Source: Nakamurella sp040546275
Lineage (GTDB): Bacteria; Actinomycetota; Actinomycetes; Mycobacteriales; Nakamurellaceae
Length of the DNA: 64,000 bases
Direction: 5' to 3'
Assembly: GCF_040546275.1 (NCBI RefSeq)
Contig: NZ_JBEPNO010000014.1
Location: forward strand, 62,001-126,000
Shown: positions 1-7,397 of the stretch, piece by piece
How the letters are laid out: each line of letters opens with the position of its first letter
Position numbering within the stretch: the first letter of the stretch is position 1
Notes under the pieces: model-generated
Seen by the model: the letters and a program-made list of their open reading frames with translations, nothing else
Told to the model about the DNA's origin: nothing
Databases searched by the model: none
Position numbers and translations under genes: made by a program

Positions 1-296
1 TGGACGAACCTTTCGCCGCGTTGGATGCGATCACCCGGGATGTGCTGCACGACGAGCTGACCCGGGTGTGGAAGCGCACCGGGAACAGCGTGGTGTTCGT
101 GACCCACAACGTCCGCGAGGCCGTCCGGTTGGGTCAGCGCGTGGTGTTGCTGTCGTCCCGTCCCGGTCGGGTGGTGGGCGAGTGGAAGGTCGACATCAAG
201 GGCCCGCGCACCATCGAACACCCGGAGGTGTCGGCGTTGGCGGCGGAGATCACCCTGCGACTGCGGGAGGAGATCGCCAGCCATGCCCACGCTTGA
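1..296 (+). CDS. ABC transporter ATP-binding protein, sulfonate/nitrate/taurine type (3' part only)
   Basis: This is the C-terminal part of an ATPase whose start lies outside the window; the frame is open from base 3. It begins in the Walker B and D-loop region (DEPFAALDAITR), followed by the switch histidine in VFVTHNVREAV. The TauB/SsuB/NrtD family usually has about 250 residues, so roughly 60% is missing. Its stop overlaps the start of the permease gene by 14 bases, so the two are one operon. With the CbiX-type chelatase downstream, the likely substrate is sulfate or an organosulfonate feeding assimilatory sulfite reduction. That substrate is inferred from context; nitrate or taurine remain possible. 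Confidence 0.85.
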   Translation, partial: DEPFAALDAITRDVLHDELTRVWKRTGNSVVFVTHNVREAVRLGQRVVLLSSRPGRVVGEWKVDIKGPRTIEHPEVSALAAEITLRLREEIASHAHA

Positions 297-1233
297 TCTG
301 AACAAGACCTCCGGATCGGGGGTGACTCTCGAGCAGGGCCTGAACGCCGTCGGCGCCGAGGAGCAGTTGGAACGCGAGGACACCGCGGCGGTCGGTGCCG
401 GCCTGGACGCCCTGGAGACGCACGTCGTCACTCGGCGTCCCGCCTGGAAGCGTTTTCTATCGGGTTTCTACCCGCCGCTGATCGCACTGCTTGCGTTCCT
501 CGGGCTGTGGGAGTTGGCCTACGTGCGGAAGTGGGAGCCGGAATTTGCCCTGCCGTCTCCGGCCAGCGTCTGGACCACGTTCGCATCGATGGTCTCCGAT
601 GGATCAGCGGGCAGCGTGATCTGGACCAGCGTCAGCCGCGGTCTGATCGGGTTCGCCGCGTCCATCGTGCTCGGCACGGCGATCGGTCTGACGCTTTTCC
701 GGTTCAGGTGGTTGCGGTCGTCGGTCGGCCCTCTGCTCAGTGGCCTGCAGTCTTTGCCTTCCGTCGCATGGGTGCCGATGGCGGTGCTCTGGTTCGGCCT
801 GGGCAGCGGGTCGATCTACGCCGTCGTGCTGCTCGGCGCGGTGCCGTCCATCGCCAATGGCCTGCTCTCCGGGATGGACCAGGTACCGCCGCTGCTGTCC
901 AGGGTGGGCAAGGTGCTCGGTCTCGGGCAGCTCGGTCTGATGAAGGACGTGCTGATCCCGGCCTCACTGCCGGGTTATCTGGCCGGGCTCCGGCAGGGGT
1001 GGGCCTTCTCCTGGCGCTCCTTGATGGCCGCCGAACTGATCGTCACCTCCTCCAAGCTCGGGTTGGGCCTCGGGGGTCTGATGAACCAGGGCCGTGACCT
1101 GTCCGATCCGCCGACGATGTACACCGCGCTGATTCTCATCTTCCTGGTCGGAATCGGCATCGAGCTGATCTTCTTCCGTCCCGTGGAGCGGGTGATCCTC
1201 TCTGCCCGAGGTTTGACACCCGCAGCCCGGTGA
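283..1233 (+). CDS. ABC transporter permease, SsuC/TauC type
   Basis: Inner-membrane permease of 316 residues, partner of the ATPase just upstream. A charged N-terminal tail of about 60 residues precedes the first membrane segment (near 63-80). Five or so further hydrophobic segments follow, with a BPD_transp_1 cytoplasmic loop around residues 205-245 that contacts the ATPase. Family members usually have 250-280 residues, so the tail is longer than usual. The ATG lies inside the end of the ATPase gene and the stop overlaps the next start as GTGA. Tight coupling supports a sulfur-source uptake operon, with the binding protein presumably upstream of the window. Confidence 0.85.
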   Translation: MPTLDLNKTSGSGVTLEQGLNAVGAEEQLEREDTAAVGAGLDALETHVVTRRPAWKRFLSGFYPPLIALLAFLGLWELAYVRKWEPEFALPSPASVWTTFASMVSDGSAGSVIWTSVSRGLIGFAASIVLGTAIGLTLFRFRWLRSSVGPLLSGLQSLPSVAWVPMAVLWFGLGSGSIYAVVLLGAVPSIANGLLSGMDQVPPLLSRVGKVLGLGQLGLMKDVLIPASLPGYLAGLRQGWAFSWRSLMAAELIVTSSKLGLGLGGLMNQGRDLSDPPTMYTALILIFLVGIGIELIFFRPVERVILSARGLTPAAR

Positions 1234-1931
1234 CCGGGGTGGCTACCTTCGTCGGCCCGCCATTGGTCGGCCTGGCCCACGGCAGTCGTGACCCGCGGGC
1301 AGCGGTGGCCATCGACGAACTGATGGCGGCCGTGGCTGCCCTTCGACCCGGTCTGGTGGTCACTTCGGCTTTTCTCGATCTCGCGGAGCCGGACCTGACC
1401 ACGGCCGTCATCCGGCTGGACACGCCCGGTGCGATCGTCCTCCCGCTGCTGTTCGCGCAGGCTTTTCACGCCAGAGTTGATGTGCCGGAGGCGGTTCGCG
1501 CTGCCGCGGCCGCCGCCGGCACCGAACTGACCACCGGCGAGATCCTCGGATTGGGGCCCGAGGTGCTGGCCGCGCTCCAGGACCAGGCGCGCCGGATCGG
1601 CGTGCGGCAGGACCAGGAGATCCTGCTGCTGGCGGTCGGGACCTCGGATCCCGTCGCCAACGAGGCCGTCGCCGACCTGGCTCTGCTGTGGTCGTCGGTC
1701 CGTCGGGCACCAGTCCGCGCGGTGTTCGCCACAGCAGCTCCACGAGCCAGCGAGGCGCTGGACGAGGAATGGGCGACACCACCGGCGGTGGTCTCGCTGT
1801 TCCTCGCGCCGGGCCTGCTGCTCGACCAGGTCGGCCGCCGGGCATCCGAGCTCGGCGTAGCGGTGACCGAACCGCTCGGCGTGGCCATGGCCCAGCTGGT
1901 GCTCGACCGGTACGACGATGCCCGCCGCTGA
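1230..1931 (+). CDS. CbiX/SirB-type sirohydrochlorin chelatase family protein
   Basis: Predicted chelatase of 233 residues that would insert metal into sirohydrochlorin, giving siroheme for sulfite or nitrite reductase, or a cobalt corrinoid. The N-terminal half has the LAHGSRDPRA motif with the metal-binding histidine near residue 17 and a second one in LLFAQAFHARVDVP near residue 80. The C-terminal half repeats the fold in degenerate form. The GTG start overlaps the permease stop as GTGA. M. tuberculosis has a similar protein (Rv2393) beside its sulfite reductase and cysH genes, which supports a role in sulfur assimilation. Whether the metal is iron or cobalt cannot be told from sequence. 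Confidence 0.8.
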   Translation: MTGVATFVGPPLVGLAHGSRDPRAAVAIDELMAAVAALRPGLVVTSAFLDLAEPDLTTAVIRLDTPGAIVLPLLFAQAFHARVDVPEAVRAAAAAAGTELTTGEILGLGPEVLAALQDQARRIGVRQDQEILLLAVGTSDPVANEAVADLALLWSSVRRAPVRAVFATAAPRASEALDEEWATPPAVVSLFLAPGLLLDQVGRRASELGVAVTEPLGVAMAQLVLDRYDDARR

Positions 1932-1991
1932 CCCGGCCGAACCTGAACCCGGCCGAACCTGAACCCGGCCGAGCTCGAACCCGGGCCGAGA
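1931..1991. repeat. 16-bp tandem repeat, about 3.8 copies
   Basis: Three consecutive 16-bp units based on ACCCGGCCGAACCTGA, plus a partial fourth with an extra G, fill most of the short gap between the chelatase gene and the convergent ogt gene. The first unit overlaps the chelatase stop codon. No T-run follows, so there is no classical terminator signal. It is probably a slippage-derived minisatellite. Confidence 0.75.
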
Positions 1992-2011
1992 TCCGACCGG
2001 ACGAGGTCGGT

Positions 2012-2524
2012 TCAGGCGACCTTCTCGTGGTCCAGCAGCCACTGCTTGGCCGGCAGGCCCCAGCGGAATCCGCGCAGCTTGCCGTCCGATCCCAGCACCC
2101 GATGGCACGGGACGAACAGTGCGGCCGCGTTGCGCGCGCAGGCGGAAGCGGCGCCGCGGATCGCCGTCGGCCGTCCGCTGAGCTCCGCGAACTCGGAGTA
2201 GGTGACCGGCTGTCCGGGCTTCACCTGGCGGAGCACGTCCCACGCGTGGGACAGGAAAGGTCCCGACTTCTGCTGCACCGCAACATCATCAATCGCCAAC
2301 AGATCGCCTTCGTGGTAGGCGATGATGGCCTCGGTCACGCCCTCGATGGACGGGACGACCGACGTCGACGTGGGTCGCAGGGCGGTAGAGATGACCGGGA
2401 GCAGATCACCGATGTCTCCCGTCCAGCCGGAGGCCAGGACGGCACGGCGGTCATCGCCGTCGGTCGTGATCACGGTGAAGGGGCCGATCGGGGTGTTCAC
2501 GGTGGAAGTGAGTGCAGTGCTCAT
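2012..2524 (-). CDS. ogt: Methylated-DNA--[protein]-cysteine S-methyltransferase
   Basis: Suicide repair enzyme of 170 residues that moves the methyl group from O6-methylguanine to its own cysteine. The active site PCHRV has the acceptor cysteine near residue 140, followed by the helical segment ending in GLPAKQWLLDHE. The length matches stand-alone Ogt proteins. The chosen ATG overlaps the stop of the Ada-AlkA gene as ATGA; longer in-frame starts would run deep into that gene. The two form an alkylation-repair operon and are probably co-induced by the upstream Ada-type protein. Confidence 0.93.
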   Translation of the reverse strand: MSTALTSTVNTPIGPFTVITTDGDDRRAVLASGWTGDIGDLLPVISTALRPTSTSVVPSIEGVTEAIIAYHEGDLLAIDDVAVQQKSGPFLSHAWDVLRQVKPGQPVTYSEFAELSGRPTAIRGAASACARNAAALFVPCHRVLGSDGKLRGFRWGLPAKQWLLDHEKVA

Positions 2525-4044
2525 GACGTGCCTTTCGTAGCGTAGACAGGTGTTCTCGAAGAGGAATTGCCGGCCAGACGCCAGAGGTGCAGGCCGGCGT
2601 AGGACCGGAAGGGACTCCACGCCCGGGCGTGGTCGAGTAGTGCGGCCGGATCGGTGGGCAGCCCCACGGCGGCAGCGCCCTGCCGCAGCACGAGATCCCC
2701 GGTCATCAGCACATCGGGATCGCCGAGGACCCGCAGACTGACGTACTGGGCCGTCCACGGTCCGATGCCGGGGAAGCCGACGAGTTCGGCCGCGAGCTCG
2801 CTCCCGCGCCGGCCGGCGTCGATCCGTAGGTCACCCGCCGCGATCGCGGTATTCGCGCTGACGATGGACTCGGCCCGTCGACGCGGACCGGGAATGCGCT
2901 CGGGGTCCATCTCGGCGAGGTCGGCGGGTGCCGGGAACAGATGCGTCAGGCGAGGGTTGGTGTCGGTACCGCAGGACGCGAGATCCATCCGGCGGCCGAC
3001 GGCGGCCGTCAACTTTCCGAGGGTCGTCCGGGCCGCAGCCACCGACACCTGCTGGCCGAACATGGCCCGTAGCAGGATCTCCGGGCCGTCGACCGCCCCG
3101 GGCACCCGAAGACCGGGGCACGCGCGCACCGAGTCGGCCAGGTGCGGGTCGGTGGCCAGTTGCTCGTCCACCCGCTTCGGATCCGCGTCGGCGTCGAGCA
3201 GACGCCGGCACCGATCGACCGCCGGGACCAGATCCGACAGTTCCCGCAGCCGGAGGGTGGCGATGACCACCGCCGGGGCGCCGGGAGCCGGAAATTCCAG
3301 GGCCACGGTGCCCACCCCGGCCGGCAGGCGGAGGGTCCGGCCGTAGGTCCGTCCGTCGACGTACTCCACGCCGCTGACCGCACGGGCAGCCAGGAAATCC
3401 AGCAGGGCATCGCCCGCGAACGGCTCGCGAACGGCCAGTCGGAGGGTCAGAGTGCCAGAGCCGGCACTGCGCCCGACGTGGTGCGAGCGCAGCGTGCTCG
3501 GGTCGGCTGCATAGATCTGATGGATTGTCTCGTTGAACTGTCTGATGCTGGAAAAGCCGGCTGCGAATGCGATGTCGCCGATCGGGAGGTCGGAGGTCGT
3601 CAGCAGCACCCGCGCCGTGTGGGCTCGTCGGGCGCGGGCCAGGGCCAACGGCCCGGCCCCGACCTCCGCGGTCAGCATCCGGCCGAGGTGCCGTGGGGTG
3701 TACCCGAGCCGGGACGCCAGCCCGGGGACACCCTCCCGGTCCACCAGGCCGTCCCCGATCAGGCGCATGGCCGCGCCGACGGTATCGGCCCGCAGATTCC
3801 ACTCGGGGGAGCCCGGCGCGGCATCGGGCAGGCAGCGTCGGCAGGCCCGGAAGCCGGCGGCCTGGGCCGCGGCCGAGGTGGGATAGAAATCGACGTTGCG
3901 CTGCAGCGGGGTACGCGCCGGGCAGGCCGGTCGGCAGTAGATGCCCGTGGTCTTCACGGCGGTGAAGAACTGCCCGTCGAACCGGGCGTCCCGCGTCTGC
4001 ACCGCTCGGTAGGCGGCGTCCAGGTCGTTGATCACATCCGTCAC
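2521..4044 (-). CDS. Ada-AlkA fusion: AraC-type methyl-sensing regulator with 3-methyladenine DNA glycosylase domain
   Basis: Three-domain protein of about 507 residues. Residues 1-80 are the Ada zinc domain with cysteines near 37, 41, 68 and 71 (YCRPAC, CRRC); the first should accept methyl groups from phosphotriesters. An AraC-type double helix-turn-helix follows at about 85-185. The C-terminal half is AlkA, with an N-terminal beta domain and a helix-hairpin-helix (FPGIGPWTAQY) followed by the catalytic aspartate in MTGDLVLRQG. So it can sense alkylation, activate transcription and excise alkylated bases. I chose the GTG before TDVINDL because it matches the family; another GTG lies 42 bases upstream. 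It is translationally coupled to ogt. Confidence 0.9.
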   Translation of the reverse strand: MTDVINDLDAAYRAVQTRDARFDGQFFTAVKTTGIYCRPACPARTPLQRNVDFYPTSAAAQAAGFRACRRCLPDAAPGSPEWNLRADTVGAAMRLIGDGLVDREGVPGLASRLGYTPRHLGRMLTAEVGAGPLALARARRAHTARVLLTTSDLPIGDIAFAAGFSSIRQFNETIHQIYAADPSTLRSHHVGRSAGSGTLTLRLAVREPFAGDALLDFLAARAVSGVEYVDGRTYGRTLRLPAGVGTVALEFPAPGAPAVVIATLRLRELSDLVPAVDRCRRLLDADADPKRVDEQLATDPHLADSVRACPGLRVPGAVDGPEILLRAMFGQQVSVAAARTTLGKLTAAVGRRMDLASCGTDTNPRLTHLFPAPADLAEMDPERIPGPRRRAESIVSANTAIAAGDLRIDAGRRGSELAAELVGFPGIGPWTAQYVSLRVLGDPDVLMTGDLVLRQGAAAVGLPTDPAALLDHARAWSPFRSYAGLHLWRLAGNSSSRTPVYATKGTS

Positions 4045-4248
4045 TGTGCCAGTCCCATGAGATCGCCGCTGGCGGTTTTCGGACACGGCAGTCGGCGACG
4101 ACGACCGGACGGTGGTCTGTCGGGAGCAGGGCGCTGGAGGTCGTCGCGGGCATGGCTCAGAAGGTAGGGACGCACACCGACAGCGGGTCCGACCAGCGGG
4201 CGCTGCAGGGCGAAAGTGCTGCCATTCGAGTGGTTTTCATTGGCTGTT

Positions 4249-4349
4249 CGCGCTGATCAACTTCGCAGAAATAGGTGAACTCGTCGCTTTCTGTCCCACC
4301 AGTCCCAAAAACGGCAAGTTCATGTATTTCGTGGAAGTTGATCAGCGCG
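4249..4349. repeat. 101-bp palindromic repeat element, copy A
   Basis: The element is bounded by a perfect 16-bp inverted repeat (CGCGCTGATCAACTTC at 4249-4264, its complement at 4334-4349). The arms continue as an imperfect palindrome for about 25 more bases each, with GAAAT, ATGAAC-like and CGTTTT-like blocks matching in mirror positions. Related copies lie at 51744-51824 and 59263-59363. It sits in the 412-bp divergent gap between ada-alkA and the methyltransferase gene, where nothing else was recognised. It has no coding capacity of its own. It may be a REP/MITE-like element, a structured RNA, or a protein-binding site. Confidence 0.8.
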
Positions 4350-4456
4350 GAGGCAGAGTCGGGTCCGCGGGGCGAAATTCCGACCCGACACCGGGGGAGC
4401 GCTTCACAGACTGGCCCACTCGACCTGCCAGAGCTCGACCTGCCAGAGTGGGGCGC

Positions 4457-5242
4457 ATGTCCGACAAACCCCTCGCAACGGTCGAGCCGACGAGCGCTGA
4501 TCCGCCCACTTCGTCGCCAGAGGCCACTTCGTCGCCGGAGCCCACCTCGCCCGCCACCCTCTGGGAGCAGCAGGTGGTGGGGGAGCGGTGGGAGTTCTAT
4601 GCGGCGCGGTTCGACGACATGTTCGCTGATGGAACCGATGTCGAGGGTGAGGCGCGGTTCGTCGACGCCTTGCTGCCGCGTCGGGCTGCCGTGCTCGACG
4701 CCGGCTGCGGGACCGGCCGCATCGCGAACGCGCTGCACCGGATGGGGCACCGATCGGTCGGGGTCGACAAGGACGCCGGACTGATCGACATCGCCCGGCA
4801 GCGCTACCCGGGTGTCCCTTACCTGGCCTGCGACCTCTCCCTACTCAGCCCGGAGCTACTCGAAACGGTTGGTGCGCCAACACAATTCGACGTCATCGTG
4901 CTGCCGGGCAACGTGATGGTCTACCTGGCGCCCGGGTCCGAGCGGCAGGTCCTGGCGAACCTGGCCGGTTTGCTGGCGCCCGCGGGCCGCATCGTGGCCG
5001 GATTCGCGATCGACCGTGACTACTCGACGGCGGACTTCCGCACCGATGCGGAAGCCCTTGGTCTGACCGTGGAACATCACTTCGCGACCTGGCAGTTGGG
5101 TCCGGTGACCCCGGACGCCGACTGGGCCGTCATCGTCTTGCGCGGGCCCGGCGCAGAGGATGTCGAGGAGGACGGCAGCACGAAATGGGCGCCGGCCAAC
5201 AGCTGGCCCGCACCGGTCGACGGATCGGCCGAGGTCGAGTGA
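4457..5242 (+). CDS. Class I SAM-dependent methyltransferase
   Basis: Methyltransferase of 261 residues with an unknown substrate. The Rossmann motif I is VLDAGCGTGRIA at residues 79-90, motif II has the acidic residue in VGVDKDAG, and a later DVIVLPGNVMVY matches motif IV. The first 35 residues are a low-complexity Ser/Pro/Glu/Thr linker with small repeats. The ATG at 4457 was chosen because upstream in-frame sequence would run through the palindromic repeat. It stands alone between divergent ada-alkA and downstream ychF. Similar proteins are common and poorly characterised in actinobacteria. Confidence 0.82.
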   Translation: MSDKPLATVEPTSADPPTSSPEATSSPEPTSPATLWEQQVVGERWEFYAARFDDMFADGTDVEGEARFVDALLPRRAAVLDAGCGTGRIANALHRMGHRSVGVDKDAGLIDIARQRYPGVPYLACDLSLLSPELLETVGAPTQFDVIVLPGNVMVYLAPGSERQVLANLAGLLAPAGRIVAGFAIDRDYSTADFRTDAEALGLTVEHHFATWQLGPVTPDADWAVIVLRGPGAEDVEEDGSTKWAPANSWPAPVDGSAEVE

Positions 5243-5279
5243 CCGGGAGGTTGCTCCCGCGCAACTAGACTGATCCCTC

Positions 5280-6359
5280 GTGAGTCTCACCCTCGGCATC
5301 GTCGGCCTGCCCAACGTCGGCAAGTCCACCCTTTTCAACGCGCTGACCCGGTCCGATGTCCTGGCGGCGAACTACCCGTTCGCGACCATCGAGCCCAACA
5401 TCGGCATCGTCCCACTGCCTGATCCCCGGCTCGACGCGCTGGCAAAGGTGTTCTCGTCGGTGCGGATCGTCCCGGCCGTCGTGTCCTTCGTCGACATTGC
5501 CGGAATCGTCAAGGGGGCAAGCGAAGGTGCTGGGCTGGGCAACAAGTTCCTGGCCACCATCCGCGAAGCCGACGCGATCTGCCAGGTCGTCCGGGTCTTC
5601 GATGACGGCGACGTCATCCACGTCGACGGCAAGGTCGATCCGCTGGCCGACGTCGAGACGGTGAACACCGAGCTCATCCTCGCCGACATGCAGACGATCG
5701 AGAAGGCGCTGCCGCGGCTGGAGAAGGAGGCCCGGACCCAGAAGGAGCGCAAGCCCATGCTGGAGGCCGCGCAGCAGGCGGCCACCATCCTCGATTCCGG
5801 CAAGACCCTGTTCTCCGCACGGGCCAAGCTGGACCTCGTCCTGCTCCGCGAGCTGACGCTGTTGACGGCCAAGCCTTTCCTCTACGTGTTCAACTCCGAC
5901 GAGGGTGTGCTGACGGATCCTGCCAAGCGGGCCGAGCTGTCCGCAGCGGTGGCCCCCGCCGATGCGGTCTTCCTCGATGCCAAGGTCGAGTCGGAGCTGC
6001 TGGAGCTCGACGAGGAGTCGGCGCTGGAACTGCTCGAATCCGTCGGTCAGGACGAGCCTGGCCTGCATGCGTTGGCCCGCGCCGGTTTCCACACGCTCGG
6101 CCTGCAGACCTACCTGACGGCCGGGCCCAAGGAGTCGCGGGCCTGGACCATCAAGCAGGGTGCCACGGCGCCGCAGGCCGCCGGCGTCATCCACTCCGAC
6201 TTCGAACGCGGGTTCATCAAGGCCGAGGTCGTCTCCTTCGCCGACCTGACCACCGCCGGTTCGATGGCCGCGGCCAAGGCCGCCGGCAAGGTCCGGATCG
6301 AGGGCAAGGACTACGTCATGTCCGACGGCGACGTCGTGGAGTTCCGCTTCAACGTCTAG
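5280..6359 (+). CDS. ychF: Redox-regulated ATPase YchF (OLA1 family)
   Basis: Ribosome-associated P-loop nucleotidase of 359 residues that prefers ATP over GTP. The P-loop GLPNVGKST is at residues 8-16, the G3 region is DIAG, and the usual NKxD is replaced by NSDE, the NxxE form behind the adenine preference. The C-terminal TGS domain is present (HSDFERGFIKAEV). The length is typical. The start is GTG without a Shine-Dalgarno sequence; TAGACT at 5266-5271 lies eight bases before it, so the message may be leaderless. It is highly conserved and probably constitutive. Confidence 0.96.
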   Translation: MSLTLGIVGLPNVGKSTLFNALTRSDVLAANYPFATIEPNIGIVPLPDPRLDALAKVFSSVRIVPAVVSFVDIAGIVKGASEGAGLGNKFLATIREADAICQVVRVFDDGDVIHVDGKVDPLADVETVNTELILADMQTIEKALPRLEKEARTQKERKPMLEAAQQAATILDSGKTLFSARAKLDLVLLRELTLLTAKPFLYVFNSDEGVLTDPAKRAELSAAVAPADAVFLDAKVESELLELDEESALELLESVGQDEPGLHALARAGFHTLGLQTYLTAGPKESRAWTIKQGATAPQAAGVIHSDFERGFIKAEVVSFADLTTAGSMAAAKAAGKVRIEGKDYVMSDGDVVEFRFNV

Positions 6360-6369
6360 GCAAACCGCT

Positions 6370-6384
6370 GTAGCACGGTGCTAC
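6370..6384. promoter_or_regulatory. Palindromic operator candidate before the ParD-like/zeta pair
   Basis: GTAGCAC-G-GTGCTAC is a perfect 7-bp inverted repeat centred ten to seventeen bases upstream of the antitoxin ATG. It overlaps TACCAT at 6382-6387, a plausible -10 box for a leaderless transcript. Binding of the antitoxin here would block its own promoter, as is usual for type II systems. The role is inferred from position and symmetry only. Confidence 0.55.
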
Positions 6385-6393
6385 CATCGGTTC

Positions 6394-6753
6394 ATGAGCA
6401 GGACCAGCCAGCCGACCCGCCTTCCCGCGGACGTGTACGACGCCGCCGTCGCGGCGGCGGCCGTCTCGTCGCGCGCGGTGGCGCAGCAGATTGCGCACTG
6501 GGCTCGCATCGGTCGCGAACTGGAGATGTCCCCGCAGGTGAACAACCGTGCGATCACCCAGGTCCTCGCGGGCGCCGTCTCCTACGACGGCCTCGGTGAG
6601 CAGGAGCAGGCCATCGTCCGCAAGGAGTGGGCCGAGCGCGTGACAGCTCTGCGAAGCGAGCTGGATTATGCAGCCGGGTTCGCCGCTGCGGGGGAGTCGT
6701 ATTCAGAAATCGACGAGGATGGCAACCTCGTCATCCATCCGCCTCGCGGCTGA
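6394..6753 (+). CDS. ParD-like antitoxin (probable)
   Basis: Small protein of 119 residues. The N-terminal part (RLPADVYDAAVAAA and the following helices) resembles the ParD-like ribbon-helix-helix/helical family. The acidic C-terminal tail (SYSEIDEDGNLVIHPPRG) is of the type that would wrap a toxin. Its stop overlaps the ATG of the zeta-type kinase gene by one base (TGATG), so the two are translated together. A perfect palindrome sits just upstream. The pairing of this family with a zeta-type kinase is less familiar than ParD/ParE. The function is inferred from family resemblance and context. Confidence 0.7.
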   Translation: MSRTSQPTRLPADVYDAAVAAAAVSSRAVAQQIAHWARIGRELEMSPQVNNRAITQVLAGAVSYDGLGEQEQAIVRKEWAERVTALRSELDYAAGFAAAGESYSEIDEDGNLVIHPPRG

Positions 6754-7319
6754 TGCCGCTGCTGCATCTTCTCGCCGGACCCAACGGTTCCGGAAAGTCC
6801 AGTTACGTTCGCGACGTCCTGATGCCTGCCACGCGGCTGCCGTTCATCAACGCCGACGAGATTGCGGCTCTGGGGTGGCCCGATGCGCCGGCCGAGCATG
6901 CGTACGAAGCCGCGCAGATCGCAGAGGAGCAGCGACGGGGCCGGATTGCGGCGGGAGCGTCGTTCATCTCGGAGACTGTGTTCTCGCACCCGAGCAAGGT
7001 CCGGCTGGTCTCCGATGCCGTCGACGCCGGTTATCTCGTGCATCTTCACGTGATCATCGTCCCCGTCGAGCTGACCGTACAACGCGTTCTCGACCGTGTC
7101 CGCCGTGGTGGTCATACCGTGCCGGAGCAGAAGATCCGGGACCGCTACGAGCGCCTCTGGGAACACATCTCAGCGGCGATCCGCATCGTTGACGTCGTGG
7201 AGGTCTTCGACAACAGCAGCGCCCGCGCTCCGTTCCGGCTGTGCGCGACATACCGGAATGGAGCGCTCGTGGGTTCTCCAGACTGGCCGAGGTGGGCTCC
7301 GGACGCGCTGCGCGGGTGA
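6753..7319 (+). CDS. Zeta toxin-type P-loop kinase
   Basis: Kinase of 188 residues with Walker A GPNGSGKSS at 9-17 and ISETVFSHPSK near 72-82, the usual position of substrate contacts in zeta toxins. RVLDRVRRGGHTVPEQKIRDRY gives the arginine-rich lid. Characterised zeta toxins phosphorylate UDP-N-acetylglucosamine and block wall synthesis; other relatives act on different small molecules. The length is short compared with PezT or epsilon/zeta toxins and fits chromosomal relatives. It overlaps the ParD-like gene, forming a compact toxin-antitoxin operon. The substrate is not predictable from sequence. Confidence 0.8.
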   Translation: MPLLHLLAGPNGSGKSSYVRDVLMPATRLPFINADEIAALGWPDAPAEHAYEAAQIAEEQRRGRIAAGASFISETVFSHPSKVRLVSDAVDAGYLVHLHVIIVPVELTVQRVLDRVRRGGHTVPEQKIRDRYERLWEHISAAIRIVDVVEVFDNSSARAPFRLCATYRNGALVGSPDWPRWAPDALRG

Positions 7320-7397
7320 TCGGCTGCGGGTGCGCGATGCCTCCCATGAATTCCCCGGACCGGGACAGGATCGTGACCCGGAAGGTGATCGTCCGGA

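Noticed and set aside
4157..4750. Short frames reading LINF...AFCP-like peptides through the palindromic elements
   Set aside because: The shared peptide arises because the DNA element is shared; the frames differ in context and lack starts with ribosome-binding sites.
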